Notes under the pieces: model-generated | The model's database searches: none | What the model was told of the DNA's origin: nothing | Seen by the model: only the letters and a program-made list of their open reading frames with translations | Translations under genes and position numbers: made by a program | Source: Crateriforma conspicua | GTDB lineage: Bacteria > Planctomycetota > Planctomycetia > Pirellulales > Pirellulaceae | Length of the DNA: 64,000 bases | Assembly: GCF_007752935.1 (NCBI RefSeq) | Contig: NZ_CP036319.1 | Location: 2,108,001-2,172,000, forward strand | Direction of reading: 5' to 3' | In this document: piece by piece, positions 15,210 to 24,294 of the stretch | Layout: each line of letters begins with the position of its first letter | Position numbering within the stretch: the stretch's first letter is position 1

Positions 15210-17776
15210 GCGGTCATCCCCGCGACTTCCCCGTCGTAGGCTCCGCTGCTGGATGGCGGTTCGCCGGGATCTTCACAGTCGCTATCAACAAGTTCCCATC
15301 CGCAGGACCAAACCCAAGTGCTGTCGCAGGGTTCGCTGGAACCTTCGCTGCTGGCACCGGACGGTTCGTCGCCTGAGTCATCTTCGGAACGGCTGTCGCC
15401 TGATGGGAAGTCGATCGACGGATCATTGCTGTCGTCACGACTTCCGCTGGGTTCGTGTGAGTCGCTTGGGTTGTCGGACTCGCTTTCGTCTCGCGAGTCA
15501 CTGCTGGCATCGATGTCGGAACCATCGTCGGAGGGTTCATCGCTTCCGTCGGACCGGGAGTCGACCGAGGTTGAATCGCCGGACGGTTGACTGTCACTGT
15601 GATCGGACGAGGAGCCGTCGAGGGTGCTGGTGCTCGGCGGTGTGCTTTGTGATCCGTCACTGGTGGAGTCTTCGGACGTCGATTGCTCGGAGCCGGATGC
15701 ATCAGAACCGGATGGATTCGATTGAGAATCAGAATTATCACTTGCTGAGTCGGATCCGCTATCGCTGTCACTTCCCGTTGATGATCCGGATGCATGGCTG
15801 GTTGAGGTTGACCAAGGCGTCGAGCCCGAGTCGCTTTCCTGCGGAGGTGACCCACTCGGTTCGCTTTCATCCGATCCGGAGCTTTCCGGCGGCGAGGTGC
15901 TTTCTGATTCGCTGTTGGATTGACTTATGGAGTCTGAGACTGAGTTCGAAATCGATTTGGAAGTGGAGCCAGACTGAGAACCGCTACTTTGAGTCGATTC
16001 GCTCGGCTCCCAAGATCCCGATTGCTCGGATGCTGATGGGCTGTCAGATGCACTGTCGGATTCGCTGCTGTCAGAATCGCTTCGTGAGTTGCTTGATGTG
16101 GAGTGAGATGTAGACGGAGCACTCGTGCTGTCCGACGTGCTGCCGGAAGAATCACTTGCGGACGAATTGCTTGCCGATGAATCACTCGCCGACGATACGC
16201 TTTGCGACGACTCGCTGCTGGATGAAGGAGCACTTGATCCGTCACTCAGCGAATCATGCGATGACTTTGAATCGGAAGCCGATGATCCTGACTCTGAAGT
16301 TGATGAACTGCTTGTTGAAGTTGACTCGCTCGATGAGCTATCCGAGTGCGAGCTATCCGAGTGACTGCTGCTTGAGTCCGAGATCGAACTCGTGGATGAC
16401 TTACTGCTAACGCTCGACGACGATTGGCTCGACAGTGAGGAATCGCTCGAAGACGATGGGTGGCTCGATGAGCTTGGACTGCTGGATTGGCTTGACCGTG
16501 AACTCGACGAAGACAGGCTCGATGAAGAGGATGCCGAATTGCTCGACTTAGACGAAATGCTGCTCGAACTGGAACTGCTTAACGAGCTGCTGCTCAGTGA
16601 TGAGCTGCTGGAAGATGAAGTGCTCGATGGGCTGCTTGAAGAACTGCTGCTACTGGATGGGCTGCTTGCCGAAGAAGACGAACTGGATGAGGATGCGACG
16701 CTAGAGGACGAACTGCTGGACGAGGATGATGAACTCGATGAGCTACTGCCGTCACAACAACGGCAACCGATCGTGACGTAGCTGCCTGTGTCCTCGTGGA
16801 AGTGGCAGATGATTTGTTGTGACGCGAGCAACGCATAGTCACAGACGTTGTAGACCGAGACTCGGACGCCGATCGGTCGCCAGCGTGAACCGTCAAACCG
16901 CAACTCCCGGGCCGTGCCCCACGACTTGGCTTTCAGCCGTTTCGTCGGTTTGCAGAGAAGTGTTTGTTTCGGCGGGTCGATGACCCACGAACACCGACCG
17001 TCGAACGTGACGACGAGGTATTGGTCTTCGCTGCTGCCGTTGACCGGACCGCGGATTCGCTGGGCCGAGTGATTGCGAGCGGTGATGCGGACTTGCTGGC
17101 CAGCCGAGTCGGTGACGGCGTCGAGTTCGCCGTCGTTGTTGAGTTGATACAGGTCACAATCGGCCGCACCGGTTCGCACTCCGCGTCGGGCCGCGATACC
17201 ACCGGTGGGCACTTTAGCCGTGTACACTGGATCGGCGGGCCGACCGACGCGGACCACCGCCCACTGACGGCCAGTCGCGCCAGAGTCTTTTCGCCACAGG
17301 ATCTGGGCCGATCCGTCGGGCTTTGACTGCAGCGTATCGCCGCCACTCTCAGGCACATCGGCGAAGCGATGCCAGGTTTCACTGATGTCGACTTGCGCGG
17401 CAACGACACCGTCGAAGACAACTCGGCCGACTTCGCCATCGCGAATAGGCTCAATTGCGACACCGACTCGGCCGGTGTGTTCATCTTCGGTTGGACGAAC
17501 GGTCTTGATGGTCGCGTCACGGACGAACCGGGCAAGTTCCACCGGACCGGCTTCCGGATCCGTGATCGGCGAATCAAAGCCTGCGATGCCGCCGATCGGG
17601 ACGACCGAACCAGACGTGTTGTGAACGCGAACGGTCGCGGCGTTTCGCTGGTGTGTGCGAGCACCACTGCCACCAGGCAGCCTGTTACGGTGCATCGCTT
17701 CGGCCGCCGCCAACAGTCGGTTGTATTCGGCCGCGGTGATTTCGAGGTTGTCGCCGGGTCGAACACGTCTGGCCAC
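15206..17776 (-). CDS. Serine-rich repeat phage tail-region protein
   Basis: 856 residues starting with a GTG. Residues 1-340 form a globular part (LEITAAEYNRLLAAAEAMHRN, a coiled-coil-like start, then beta-rich sequence ending YVTIGCRCCDG). Residues about 343-815 are almost entirely serine: first pure poly-Ser, then Ser alternating with D, E, T, G, N and Q. The last 40 residues contain a Cys-framed module (CDSTWVWSCGWELVDSDC). Position after the tape measure and a distal tail protein suggests a host-contact fibre or tail tip. The low-complexity tract resembles serine-rich adhesin stalks, which are O-glycosylated; the following genes encode transferases. Poly-Ser in the frame produces an acidic, Leu-rich shadow frame on the other strand. 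Confidence 0.72.
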   Translation of the reverse strand: MARRVRPGDNLEITAAEYNRLLAAAEAMHRNRLPGGSGARTHQRNAATVRVHNTSGSVVPIGGIAGFDSPITDPEAGPVELARFVRDATIKTVRPTEDEHTGRVGVAIEPIRDGEVGRVVFDGVVAAQVDISETWHRFADVPESGGDTLQSKPDGSAQILWRKDSGATGRQWAVVRVGRPADPVYTAKVPTGGIAARRGVRTGAADCDLYQLNNDGELDAVTDSAGQQVRITARNHSAQRIRGPVNGSSEDQYLVVTFDGRCSWVIDPPKQTLLCKPTKRLKAKSWGTARELRFDGSRWRPIGVRVSVYNVCDYALLASQQIICHFHEDTGSYVTIGCRCCDGSSSSSSSSSSSSSSSSVASSSSSSSSASSPSSSSSSSSSPSSTSSSSSSSLSSSSLSSSSSSSISSKSSNSASSSSSLSSSSSRSSQSSSPSSSSHPSSSSDSSLSSQSSSSVSSKSSTSSISDSSSSHSDSSHSDSSSSESTSTSSSSTSESGSSASDSKSSHDSLSDGSSAPSSSSESSQSVSSASDSSASNSSASDSSGSTSDSTSAPSTSHSTSSNSRSDSDSSESDSASDSPSASEQSGSWEPSESTQSSGSQSGSTSKSISNSVSDSISQSNSESESTSPPESSGSDESEPSGSPPQESDSGSTPWSTSTSHASGSSTGSDSDSGSDSASDNSDSQSNPSGSDASGSEQSTSEDSTSDGSQSTPPSTSTLDGSSSDHSDSQPSGDSTSVDSRSDGSDEPSDDGSDIDASSDSRDESESDNPSDSHEPSGSRDDSNDPSIDFPSGDSRSEDDSGDEPSGASSEGSSEPCDSTWVWSCGWELVDSDCEDPGEPPSSSGAYDGEVAGMTA

Positions 17777-18571
17777 CTACGAGATACCTAAAGCGTGAAA
17801 GTTGCCTTCTGGATAAACCTGTTCGACGTAAGCTGCCGCCGGCGTTTGCAACACTCGGTCGCCAACGACTTCCTCATCATGCTTGACCCACAGGTAATCC
17901 CAGCCTCGCTTGTCGATGACTCCGATGTTTTCAATCGAAAGCGTGGGCTGATTGGGACGTGCTGCGAAGTGATAGGTGATGTCCACCCAGTTCTGTTCGT
18001 CCTCGCCGCCCTCCGCGCCGAGAAACAGGGCTTCACCGTGACTGAAGATCGACCACGGTCCGCCGTTCGTGCGCCCGGTCATCGCAACGCAAGCCAGCAA
18101 ATAACTGGTCGAGACGAATTCAAACTTCTTTCGCACCGAGAACTCGAACGCCGGAACGGTCACGTCGACACCGGAGACCTCTGAATCGCTCACACCAATT
18201 GCCCCGCGATAGTTCGGAGCGATCTTGCCGGGTGCGGCGAAGATGCCGCGCGTGAACAATGATTGATTGACGTGCGTGGTCGCTCCCGTGGTGTTGAACG
18301 AGACGGGATCGAGCTTCGTTCGATTGATGCTGGCGGTGGCGAGAACATACTTCTGGTTGATGTGCTCGGCATCGACCCGAAGATAAGGTTCGATTTGCGG
18401 GTCACTAGTGACCAGATGACTATGCAACGCCTCGGCGGCAGCCGCCGGGCTGACTGCCCCGCCACCGGTATCGGCAACGTAGGACGTGACGTCAGAACTC
18501 CGGGTGCCGCGTGTTGCCTTTGGCGATAGTGCAGCGACCGCGAAGTTGTAGCCTCCCGATGAAAACCCCAT
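17777..18571 (-). CDS. Phage distal tail protein, family not recognised
   Basis: 264 residues, MGFSSGGYNFAVAALSPK at the N-terminus, then mostly beta-strand pattern without catalytic motifs, cysteines largely absent. It lies between the tape measure (its start overlaps that stop as TGATG) and the serine-rich protein. That is the position of distal tail/baseplate hub proteins in siphoviruses. No family is recognised by eye, so the role is inferred from gene order. Confidence 0.6.
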   Translation of the reverse strand: MGFSSGGYNFAVAALSPKATRGTRSSDVTSYVADTGGGAVSPAAAAEALHSHLVTSDPQIEPYLRVDAEHINQKYVLATASINRTKLDPVSFNTTGATTHVNQSLFTRGIFAAPGKIAPNYRGAIGVSDSEVSGVDVTVPAFEFSVRKKFEFVSTSYLLACVAMTGRTNGGPWSIFSHGEALFLGAEGGEDEQNWVDITYHFAARPNQPTLSIENIGVIDKRGWDYLWVKHDEEVVGDRVLQTPAAAYVEQVYPEGNFHALGIS

Positions 18572-21500
18572 CAGCTAAACACCAAGCCCCGACCGTTGGA
18601 TTGTTCAGCCAGTTTGCGGGTGTTGTTGGCGGTTTCGACAATCGCTCGCTCGACGTCTTCGCTCAGCCCGAGGCCAAGTCGATCGCTGGTCTCGTTGACG
18701 TTCCCTTGGTTGCTGGCCAGGAGTTCATTGGACTTCATCAAGTAGTCGCCAATCGCGATCAAGCGGTCGTTGATCTGTTGCAAGCCGGGTGCGAATTCGT
18801 TGGCCGGCTCTTCTTCTGCGGCCGGTTCGTTTCCGTCGGCCGGTTCCTCGACAAGCAGTTTGGGAGCGACGATGACTTCGGGTTCGATTTCATCGGCAAT
18901 CGGCTCGAGCTTTTCTGCTGGTTGGTTCAGCGCGATCGGTTCCAATCGTGTTGCACCGCTGCCGATGTTCAACCCGCGGGAATCAAACTTGCCGGTGACG
19001 GATTCGGTTGCTTGATCGCCAACGTCGGTGCTGGCGAAGTTGTCGATCGAGGCTTGCGCGTCACGATCGAGTTCGAGGGCAACGGTGTCTTTGTCGAGTT
19101 CGGCTGCCGGTAGTTTGAGTTTGCCGTCGGTTTTTGCTCGCTTGTTGATCGCGGCGGCTTTCGCTTCCATTGCCGCGATGCCGGCTTGCAGCTTTTGGAT
19201 GCGTTCATCACCTGAAGCGTCTTCGCCAGTCAGCCCGGCTTCCGCTTGGGCGGCTTCGAGAGACGCTTTGGCTTCGGCGATCGCTGCGGCGAGGTCGACT
19301 GAGATTTCTGGCGATGCGGCATCGCTTTCGAGGGTTTGCTCGCTCTCTCCCGGTTTCAGGGCGTTTGCTTTATCAACGGCCGCTTGAAAGTCGGCTTCGG
19401 CCTCGGCCACTTTCGATTGCCGGTTGGCTTCGGCGAGTGAACGCTCGGCGCGTTTGGCAGCGGCGTCGGCCTTTGCCTGACGTCGCATTTCGTCGAGCGT
19501 GTTGCGGACGCCGGCGGTGAACTCCTCCGTGTCGGCGGTTCGCTGCTGGTTCGCTTTCGCGTTGGCGTCGAACTGACGATCACGTTCGGCATCGACGGCG
19601 GCGTTTTGTTGGTCAGTTTCGGCGTCGATCGCAGCGTATTCGGCGTCGAGGTCTTGGCCTTCGCGAGACTTCTTTCGCTCGTCAAGCTGACGCTGCAGGT
19701 CTTCCTGCATTGCCTTGCGGTTGGCTTCGATCTCCGCCTTGCGTTTGCGGCGTCGTTCGGCGCGACCGGCGATCGCGGTTTGTCGCTTGCGTTGCTCGGC
19801 TGAGTTGTTGGTGTTCGTCTCGTTGTCGATCTTGCGCACTTCGGCTTCGACATTGATGTCGTCGTCAAAGAGTGACTTGAGCTTCACCCACGCCTTGCGA
19901 AGGAACCCGACCGTGCTGTTCCACATCTTGCGGACTTCGCCGACGAACACCGCCCACGAATCGGCAAGGTAGTCGATCGTTTCCACCCACGCTCCTTCGA
20001 CACCGGCCAATGCGTTGACCAAGACGCCACCGATCTGGATCGCAACGTCACCAGCGATGTCGACCAGTTCGTGTAGTTTGAGAAACCCTTTCTTCAGGAA
20101 GCCGACCGTGTTGTTCCAACCTTTCTGAACGGCCGACGTGAGAATCGTCCACCCATCAGCGAGGTAGGCAACCGTGCTGTTCCAGATCGCTCGCAGTCCG
20201 CCGAAACCTTGCATCAGTTGATCGGCCAATTTGTAGACTGCGTCGCCCCATGCATCGGAAAGGTAAGCGGTAAACCGCGACCACATGCCGGACAGCCACG
20301 TCGTACCCTTGGTCCACTGCAGTTTGATGTAGGACCACAGCACATCGACGGCTGCGTTGATGTCGCCAGCTTTCAGCGCGTTGGCAATCGCTCCGAACGC
20401 GGCCATGGTGTCGGCTTTGAGTTTTTGGAACGCTCCTTTGAGGAAGTCGATCGAACTGCCGATGGCTCCTGAGGTGTAAAGGAAGTACGCACCCAGCGCG
20501 GCGACGCCCGCAACCACCAAGCCGATCGGTGAGAACAACAGCCCCATCGCACCGGCCGCTGCACTGATCGCTCCGGTGAGCAATCCAAACGCGCCGGACA
20601 GTCCGCCTGTGACCGCGGCGTAGACTCCGGCCAACGCGATGTTGATCTTCTTGACCGCGGCCAAACCGATGAAGACGGCTTTGATGCCTCCACCAACAGC
20701 TGTCAAAACCGTCCAAGTTGCGGCGAGTGTTTTGGATGCGACCGACAGGCCGAGCGTGATGCCCTTGAGTGCAATCATTGCGGCACCGACGCCGGTGGCC
20801 GCGACCTTCATGGCGGCGAAGCCTGCGACAGCGGTCAGGATTGCGGTTCGGTTTTCGCTGGCCCAGGCGAGTGTGCTGCGAAGCAAGCTGCCCACGGCTG
20901 ATAGCAATCCGCCGGCGAAACCGTCGAGGCTCGATGACAATTGATCCCATGTGTCAGCGAGCGCCGCGACACCTTGTTTCCACAGACCTCGCAAGTACGC
21001 CCACATGACTTTGGCGGCTCCGGTGATGTCTCCGGATGCGAGTGATGCAGCAATGGCTTTGAATGCGGCTTGCGAATCGACCGCGATTTGAGCAAACGCG
21101 GTTTTGAAAAAGGCGAAGACTCGCGACAAAAGGCCGGAAGTCTTGGCGAGGTAGAGACCCAGCCCTGCGACCCCTGCGACAACCAATCCAATCGGCGAGA
21201 GCAACGCGGCGACCGCTGCTCCAGCCATGCCAACCACGCTGCCGATCGCGGAGAAGATGCCCAGCAGCCCTCCGACCGCCATCGATGCTGCGGCTGCGGC
21301 TGAACCGATCGTCAGCAATGCGGCACCTGCGGCAATGACACCAGCGGCGACCAATGCGGCGATTTGGACAGCACGTTTATTCTCGCCGATCCAATCGGTG
21401 ATGGACGATGCGGCGAGCGATACGCTTTCGGTCAGTCGCTGCATCGGCTTTTCGAGAGCTTCACCGATGGAGATGCGGACGGCTTCAAAGGAACTGGACA

Positions 21501-22497
21501 ACACACGAAACGCTCCGCCGAGTCCTGATTCCATTTTGTCAGCGGTCTTTTTGGCGATGCCTCCTGCACCCTCCAGTTCACCGAGCAACTCGCGGGTGTC
21601 CGTGACCGTTTTGCCGATAGCGGACGCGGCGGTGATGCCGAGCATCCCGAAGACTTCGTTGAACTTAGCCGCGCGGTCGGATGAACCGAGGTCCGCGGTG
21701 GCCTGAGCGACTTCCCCCAAGACATCAACCAACGGCCGAGCATTGCCAGCAGCGTCTTTGGTCGCGACACCGAACACTTTTTGAAACTTTTCACTTTCGG
21801 CGGCCGACAGTGTAAGCAATCGTTTCAGTGCGTTGCCCGCGGATGATCCTTGGATGCCAACGTTGCCAAGCGTCCCCAGAATCGCAAGGGTTTCTTCGAG
21901 GCTCATGTTGGCGTCGGCCGCAACGGGGCCGGCGTATTTCAACGCTTCGCCTAGCGATTCGACGCTGTTGAAACTCTTGTTTGCCGCAGCGGTCAGTCCG
22001 TCGGCCACTCGTGATGCGTCGCTGGCTTCCATACCGAACTGCCGGATCGCGGCGGCGAAGATGCCGGAAGCCTGCGTCGCTTCGGTGCCGGTCGCGCGGG
22101 CGAGGTTCATGACGCTGCCGGTCATGTCTTCGATTTGCTTAGGGCTGAAACCCGCTCGGCCGAGTTCGGTCATAAGGTTTGCAACCTCGACAGCGGAGAA
22201 GCTCGTGGTCGCTCCCAGTTGTTTTGCCTTCGCATTCAGTCGATCGAACGCCGCACCGGTTGCTCCCGTGATCGCACCGACTTGGCGGATCGCATCGTCG
22301 TATTCGGTGAACTTTCGGATGCCATCGCCGAGCGGCGCGGCCATCGCAACACCAAGCCCGGTTAGCTTCGCGCCCATCATCGACGTGGAAGAAGCGAACG
22401 ATGACAACTGTTTCTGTGCCGAACGCAATCCTTTCACCAACGCTGAGTTCTTCAGCGTCAGTTCGACAAACGCGGCTCCGGCACGAACTTGGGACAT
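18571..22497 (-). CDS. Phage tail tape measure protein
   Basis: 1308 residues, the longest gene of the phage block. The N-terminal FVELTLKNSALVKGLRSAQKQL and the following GAKLTGLGVAMAAPLG, VGAITGATGAAFDRLN, GRAGFSPKQIEDMTGSVMNLARATG segments match the PhageMin_Tail domain (PF10145), which initiates tail polymerisation. The middle has long hydrophobic stretches able to span a host membrane during DNA entry. An internal duplication is clear: two copies of SPIGLVVAGVA with about 95 following residues alike. The last 450 residues are charged coiled coil. Length suggests a tail of roughly 190-200 nm if 0.15 nm per residue applies. It defines a long-tailed siphovirus module. Confidence 0.9.
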   Translation of the reverse strand: MSQVRAGAAFVELTLKNSALVKGLRSAQKQLSSFASSTSMMGAKLTGLGVAMAAPLGDGIRKFTEYDDAIRQVGAITGATGAAFDRLNAKAKQLGATTSFSAVEVANLMTELGRAGFSPKQIEDMTGSVMNLARATGTEATQASGIFAAAIRQFGMEASDASRVADGLTAAANKSFNSVESLGEALKYAGPVAADANMSLEETLAILGTLGNVGIQGSSAGNALKRLLTLSAAESEKFQKVFGVATKDAAGNARPLVDVLGEVAQATADLGSSDRAAKFNEVFGMLGITAASAIGKTVTDTRELLGELEGAGGIAKKTADKMESGLGGAFRVLSSSFEAVRISIGEALEKPMQRLTESVSLAASSITDWIGENKRAVQIAALVAAGVIAAGAALLTIGSAAAAASMAVGGLLGIFSAIGSVVGMAGAAVAALLSPIGLVVAGVAGLGLYLAKTSGLLSRVFAFFKTAFAQIAVDSQAAFKAIAASLASGDITGAAKVMWAYLRGLWKQGVAALADTWDQLSSSLDGFAGGLLSAVGSLLRSTLAWASENRTAILTAVAGFAAMKVAATGVGAAMIALKGITLGLSVASKTLAATWTVLTAVGGGIKAVFIGLAAVKKINIALAGVYAAVTGGLSGAFGLLTGAISAAAGAMGLLFSPIGLVVAGVAALGAYFLYTSGAIGSSIDFLKGAFQKLKADTMAAFGAIANALKAGDINAAVDVLWSYIKLQWTKGTTWLSGMWSRFTAYLSDAWGDAVYKLADQLMQGFGGLRAIWNSTVAYLADGWTILTSAVQKGWNNTVGFLKKGFLKLHELVDIAGDVAIQIGGVLVNALAGVEGAWVETIDYLADSWAVFVGEVRKMWNSTVGFLRKAWVKLKSLFDDDINVEAEVRKIDNETNTNNSAEQRKRQTAIAGRAERRRKRKAEIEANRKAMQEDLQRQLDERKKSREGQDLDAEYAAIDAETDQQNAAVDAERDRQFDANAKANQQRTADTEEFTAGVRNTLDEMRRQAKADAAAKRAERSLAEANRQSKVAEAEADFQAAVDKANALKPGESEQTLESDAASPEISVDLAAAIAEAKASLEAAQAEAGLTGEDASGDERIQKLQAGIAAMEAKAAAINKRAKTDGKLKLPAAELDKDTVALELDRDAQASIDNFASTDVGDQATESVTGKFDSRGLNIGSGATRLEPIALNQPAEKLEPIADEIEPEVIVAPKLLVEEPADGNEPAAEEEPANEFAPGLQQINDRLIAIGDYLMKSNELLASNQGNVNETSDRLGLGLSEDVERAIVETANNTRKLAEQSNGRGLVFS

Positions 22498-22521
22498 TGA
22501 GAAGCGATTGGCCTTTAGCGG

Positions 22522-22830
22522 TTAGCGATTAGCTTTGGTGAACTTGGCACCGAGAAGCGATGCGACCTGCTTGACCGATGCCTTTGCGGGCGCGGGCCGC
22601 GTGGTGGCGCACGGGTTGAAGTCGTCGGGCTTGAACGGCTTGCGGCGTCGTTTACGGTCGCGGTTGACTTCGGCGGTGATCCAAACGATCGAACTGGCCA
22701 GCTGCCAATCGTGTTGGCGACGGGCGTCGATCATCCAGACCATTTGCCGCAGCGTTAGCGGTCCGGGGTCGACGCCGAGGATGCCGGCGAGGTGACAGAT
22801 TTCGCGTTCAAGCCGGGCACCTCCAGGTTC
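22522..22830 (-). CDS. Tail assembly chaperone, downstream (T-like) part read in the -1 frame
   Basis: About 102 residues in the -1 frame relative to the preceding chaperone gene, with which it overlaps. LTLRQMVWMIDARRQHDWQLASSIVWITAEVNRDRKRRRKPFKPDDFNP matches the pattern (LTLRxLxxMxxxRxxxxW...NRDPKRRxxPFxPxDFxP) seen in planctomycete phage tail chaperones; it is quoted here only as scattered residues of a longer run. No ATG, GTG or TTG occurs in this frame for about 180 bp upstream of the conserved start, so expression as a frameshift extension of 22755-23255 is likely. Position directly before the tape measure gene is diagnostic. The given start marks the overlap, not an initiation codon. 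Confidence 0.6.
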   Translation of the reverse strand, partial: EPGGARLEREICHLAGILGVDPGPLTLRQMVWMIDARRQHDWQLASSIVWITAEVNRDRKRRRKPFKPDDFNPCATTRPAPAKASVKQVASLLGAKFTKANR

Positions 22831-23255
22831 GCTTCGAGTTCCGCGACCATCTTGTCCGCCAGCGTCGGGTCTTCCAGCTTCCGATGCAGCATCTCCATCC
22901 CGCGTGCCGTCACCTCGCGTTGATGTTCCACCGCTTTCGTCAACAGACGGCGTTGGTCCTCCGGGAGGAAGTCCAACAATGCTTCGACGAGTGCGTTGCG
23001 CGCTTCGGTCAGGCAATCGCCCGACAGGCCAGACTCGAAGACCTCTTGGTCGACGTTGTCTTTGTCGGCTTGTGGTTTGCAAACCGCGAACAAGACTTCC
23101 CCAAGCAACAAGAAGTCCTGCGTCATCTGCGGGATCAAGTCACCGTCGACCGCATCAAGCAAGCGAACGCCGGTCAGCGTTTTGACACGGCGAAGCGTGG
23201 TGTTGTCGATATCAACGATCCAAACGCGACCGTGTCGGTCAACGAACTTTTGCAT
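22755..23255 (-). CDS. Tail assembly chaperone, upstream (G-like) part
   Basis: 166 residues starting MQKFVDRHGRVWIVDIDNTTLRRVKTLTG, a fold shared by planctomycete phage proteins located between tail tube and tape measure. The C-terminal third is helical and charged (LLDFLPEDQRRLLTKAVEHQREVTARGMEML). Gene order (tail tube, this, -1 frame extension, tape measure) is that of lambda G/GT and HK97 chaperones, which coat the tape measure during tail assembly. Sequence alone would not identify it. Confidence 0.65.
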   Translation of the reverse strand: MQKFVDRHGRVWIVDIDNTTLRRVKTLTGVRLLDAVDGDLIPQMTQDFLLLGEVLFAVCKPQADKDNVDQEVFESGLSGDCLTEARNALVEALLDFLPEDQRRLLTKAVEHQREVTARGMEMLHRKLEDPTLADKMVAELEANLEVPGLNAKSVTSPASSASTPDR

Positions 23256-23283
23256 GGGATTCCGTTTCAGGTGTTATGAAAGA

Positions 23284-23697
23284 TCAGGGTGAAGCGCCGC
23301 CGACATTCATACCGCTGCCCGATGACGACTGCGTTGGCTTGAGCGTCACATCGGCCGAGACGACTTCTTCGAGGTTTTGGTTGACGTTGAAGTTCATGAC
23401 TTCGCAGGTCAGCGCAAGAGATCCGCCGGCGTCGCTGATGCCGACATCGGTCGGTGTTCCGCTGGCCCAGAGTCCTTGCAGCATGCCGAAGGCGGTGTCG
23501 CCGGATTTGTTGAGGACCGTGAACTCAATCGAAGCATCTTTCAGCGTGCCGACGGTCGCTCGCCAGCCGTTGTTGTCGCGCGTGGACGCATCGGCTTCTG
23601 CTTTTTCAAGCGTGACGGTCAGGTCTTTGACGTTTTTGATCTCCGCACCGTCGATGGTGAGGACGGCATCGAGTCCGAGTACGACTTCAGCAGACAT
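23284..23697 (-). CDS. Phage major tail tube protein
   Basis: 137 residues of mostly beta-strand pattern: EVVLGLDAVLTIDGAEIKNVKDLTVTLEKAEADASTRDNNGW, then WRATVGTLKDASIEFTVLNKSGDTAF. The DxSxRDNNGW segment followed by alternating strands is typical of tail tube monomers that stack into hexameric rings in long-tailed phages. It sits between the neck proteins and the tail chaperones, the expected place. Confidence 0.72.
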   Translation of the reverse strand: MSAEVVLGLDAVLTIDGAEIKNVKDLTVTLEKAEADASTRDNNGWRATVGTLKDASIEFTVLNKSGDTAFGMLQGLWASGTPTDVGISDAGGSLALTCEVMNFNVNQNLEEVVSADVTLKPTQSSSGSGMNVGGASP

Positions 23698-23736
23698 AGA
23701 GTTGCGGTTCCATTCTGGGTAATTGCATCCTAGAGG

Positions 23737-24294
23737 CTATCTGACGGAGTCCCGCCAAAACTTGGGAAGTTGGGCTCGGTGGGTGTCGAGCGCCGGCTTC
23801 ATGAACGGTCGTTTCGGATAACGGCGAGGTTTCTCAGAACCGCGACGCTGGTTCTCTTCGTCGATCAATCGGCGAGCACGGTTGGCTTGGGCGGCGGTTC
23901 GCAATTCGATGCGAGCAAACTTGCCGGGCCGGATCGCTCGGATCGGTCCATGCTGGCCGACGCGAAACCGATGACGTTTGAGCCGCCGACGTTTCCTCGC
24001 GATTCCGCCAAACTCGTGCAGATTCCATAGCCGGCCCGAGATTTCGTTGACCGGGCCGATGACGACGCCGGGCGTGCTGCGGTCGACTTCGTAGCGGAAC
24101 GAACGTCGTAGCCGGCCAGTGGGGGAACTCGGTGGGCTTCCGGGCCGCGAGGGTTTCTTGCGTTTGCGGATGCTGCGATACGCAGTCTTCCGAATCGTTC
24201 CTCCGGCATGACCCAGTGACTTGAACGACGCTTGGTCGACCTTCTTTCTGATGCGGTCCGCGTCAAAACGAACCCGCGTCCGAATGTGCATCAC
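23737..24294 (-). CDS. HK97 gp10-like head-tail (neck) protein
   Basis: 185 residues, strongly basic. The C-terminal YPKRPFMKPALDTH is the hallmark of HK97-gp10/minor tail neck proteins, preceded by WNLHEFGG and the RLRRSFRYEVD strand. Members close the neck between connector and tail tube. It overlaps the next upstream gene by ATGA. The N-terminal MMHIRTRVRFDADRIRKKV start is well supported because the overlap fixes it. Confidence 0.72.
   Translation of the reverse strand: MMHIRTRVRFDADRIRKKVDQASFKSLGHAGGTIRKTAYRSIRKRKKPSRPGSPPSSPTGRLRRSFRYEVDRSTPGVVIGPVNEISGRLWNLHEFGGIARKRRRLKRHRFRVGQHGPIRAIRPGKFARIELRTAAQANRARRLIDEENQRRGSEKPRRYPKRPFMKPALDTHRAQLPKFWRDSVR

Noticed and set aside
15330-16750. 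Apparent tandem DNA repeat array, possibly CRISPR-like
   Set aside because: The repetitiveness comes from serine codons in one long frame; there are no constant repeats with unique spacers.
16392-16781. Plus-strand open frame for a very acidic, leucine-rich protein
   Set aside because: It is the antisense shadow of the poly-serine codons of the 15206-17776 gene; composition is explained by TCC/AGC/GAC codons read backwards, and it has no ribosome site.
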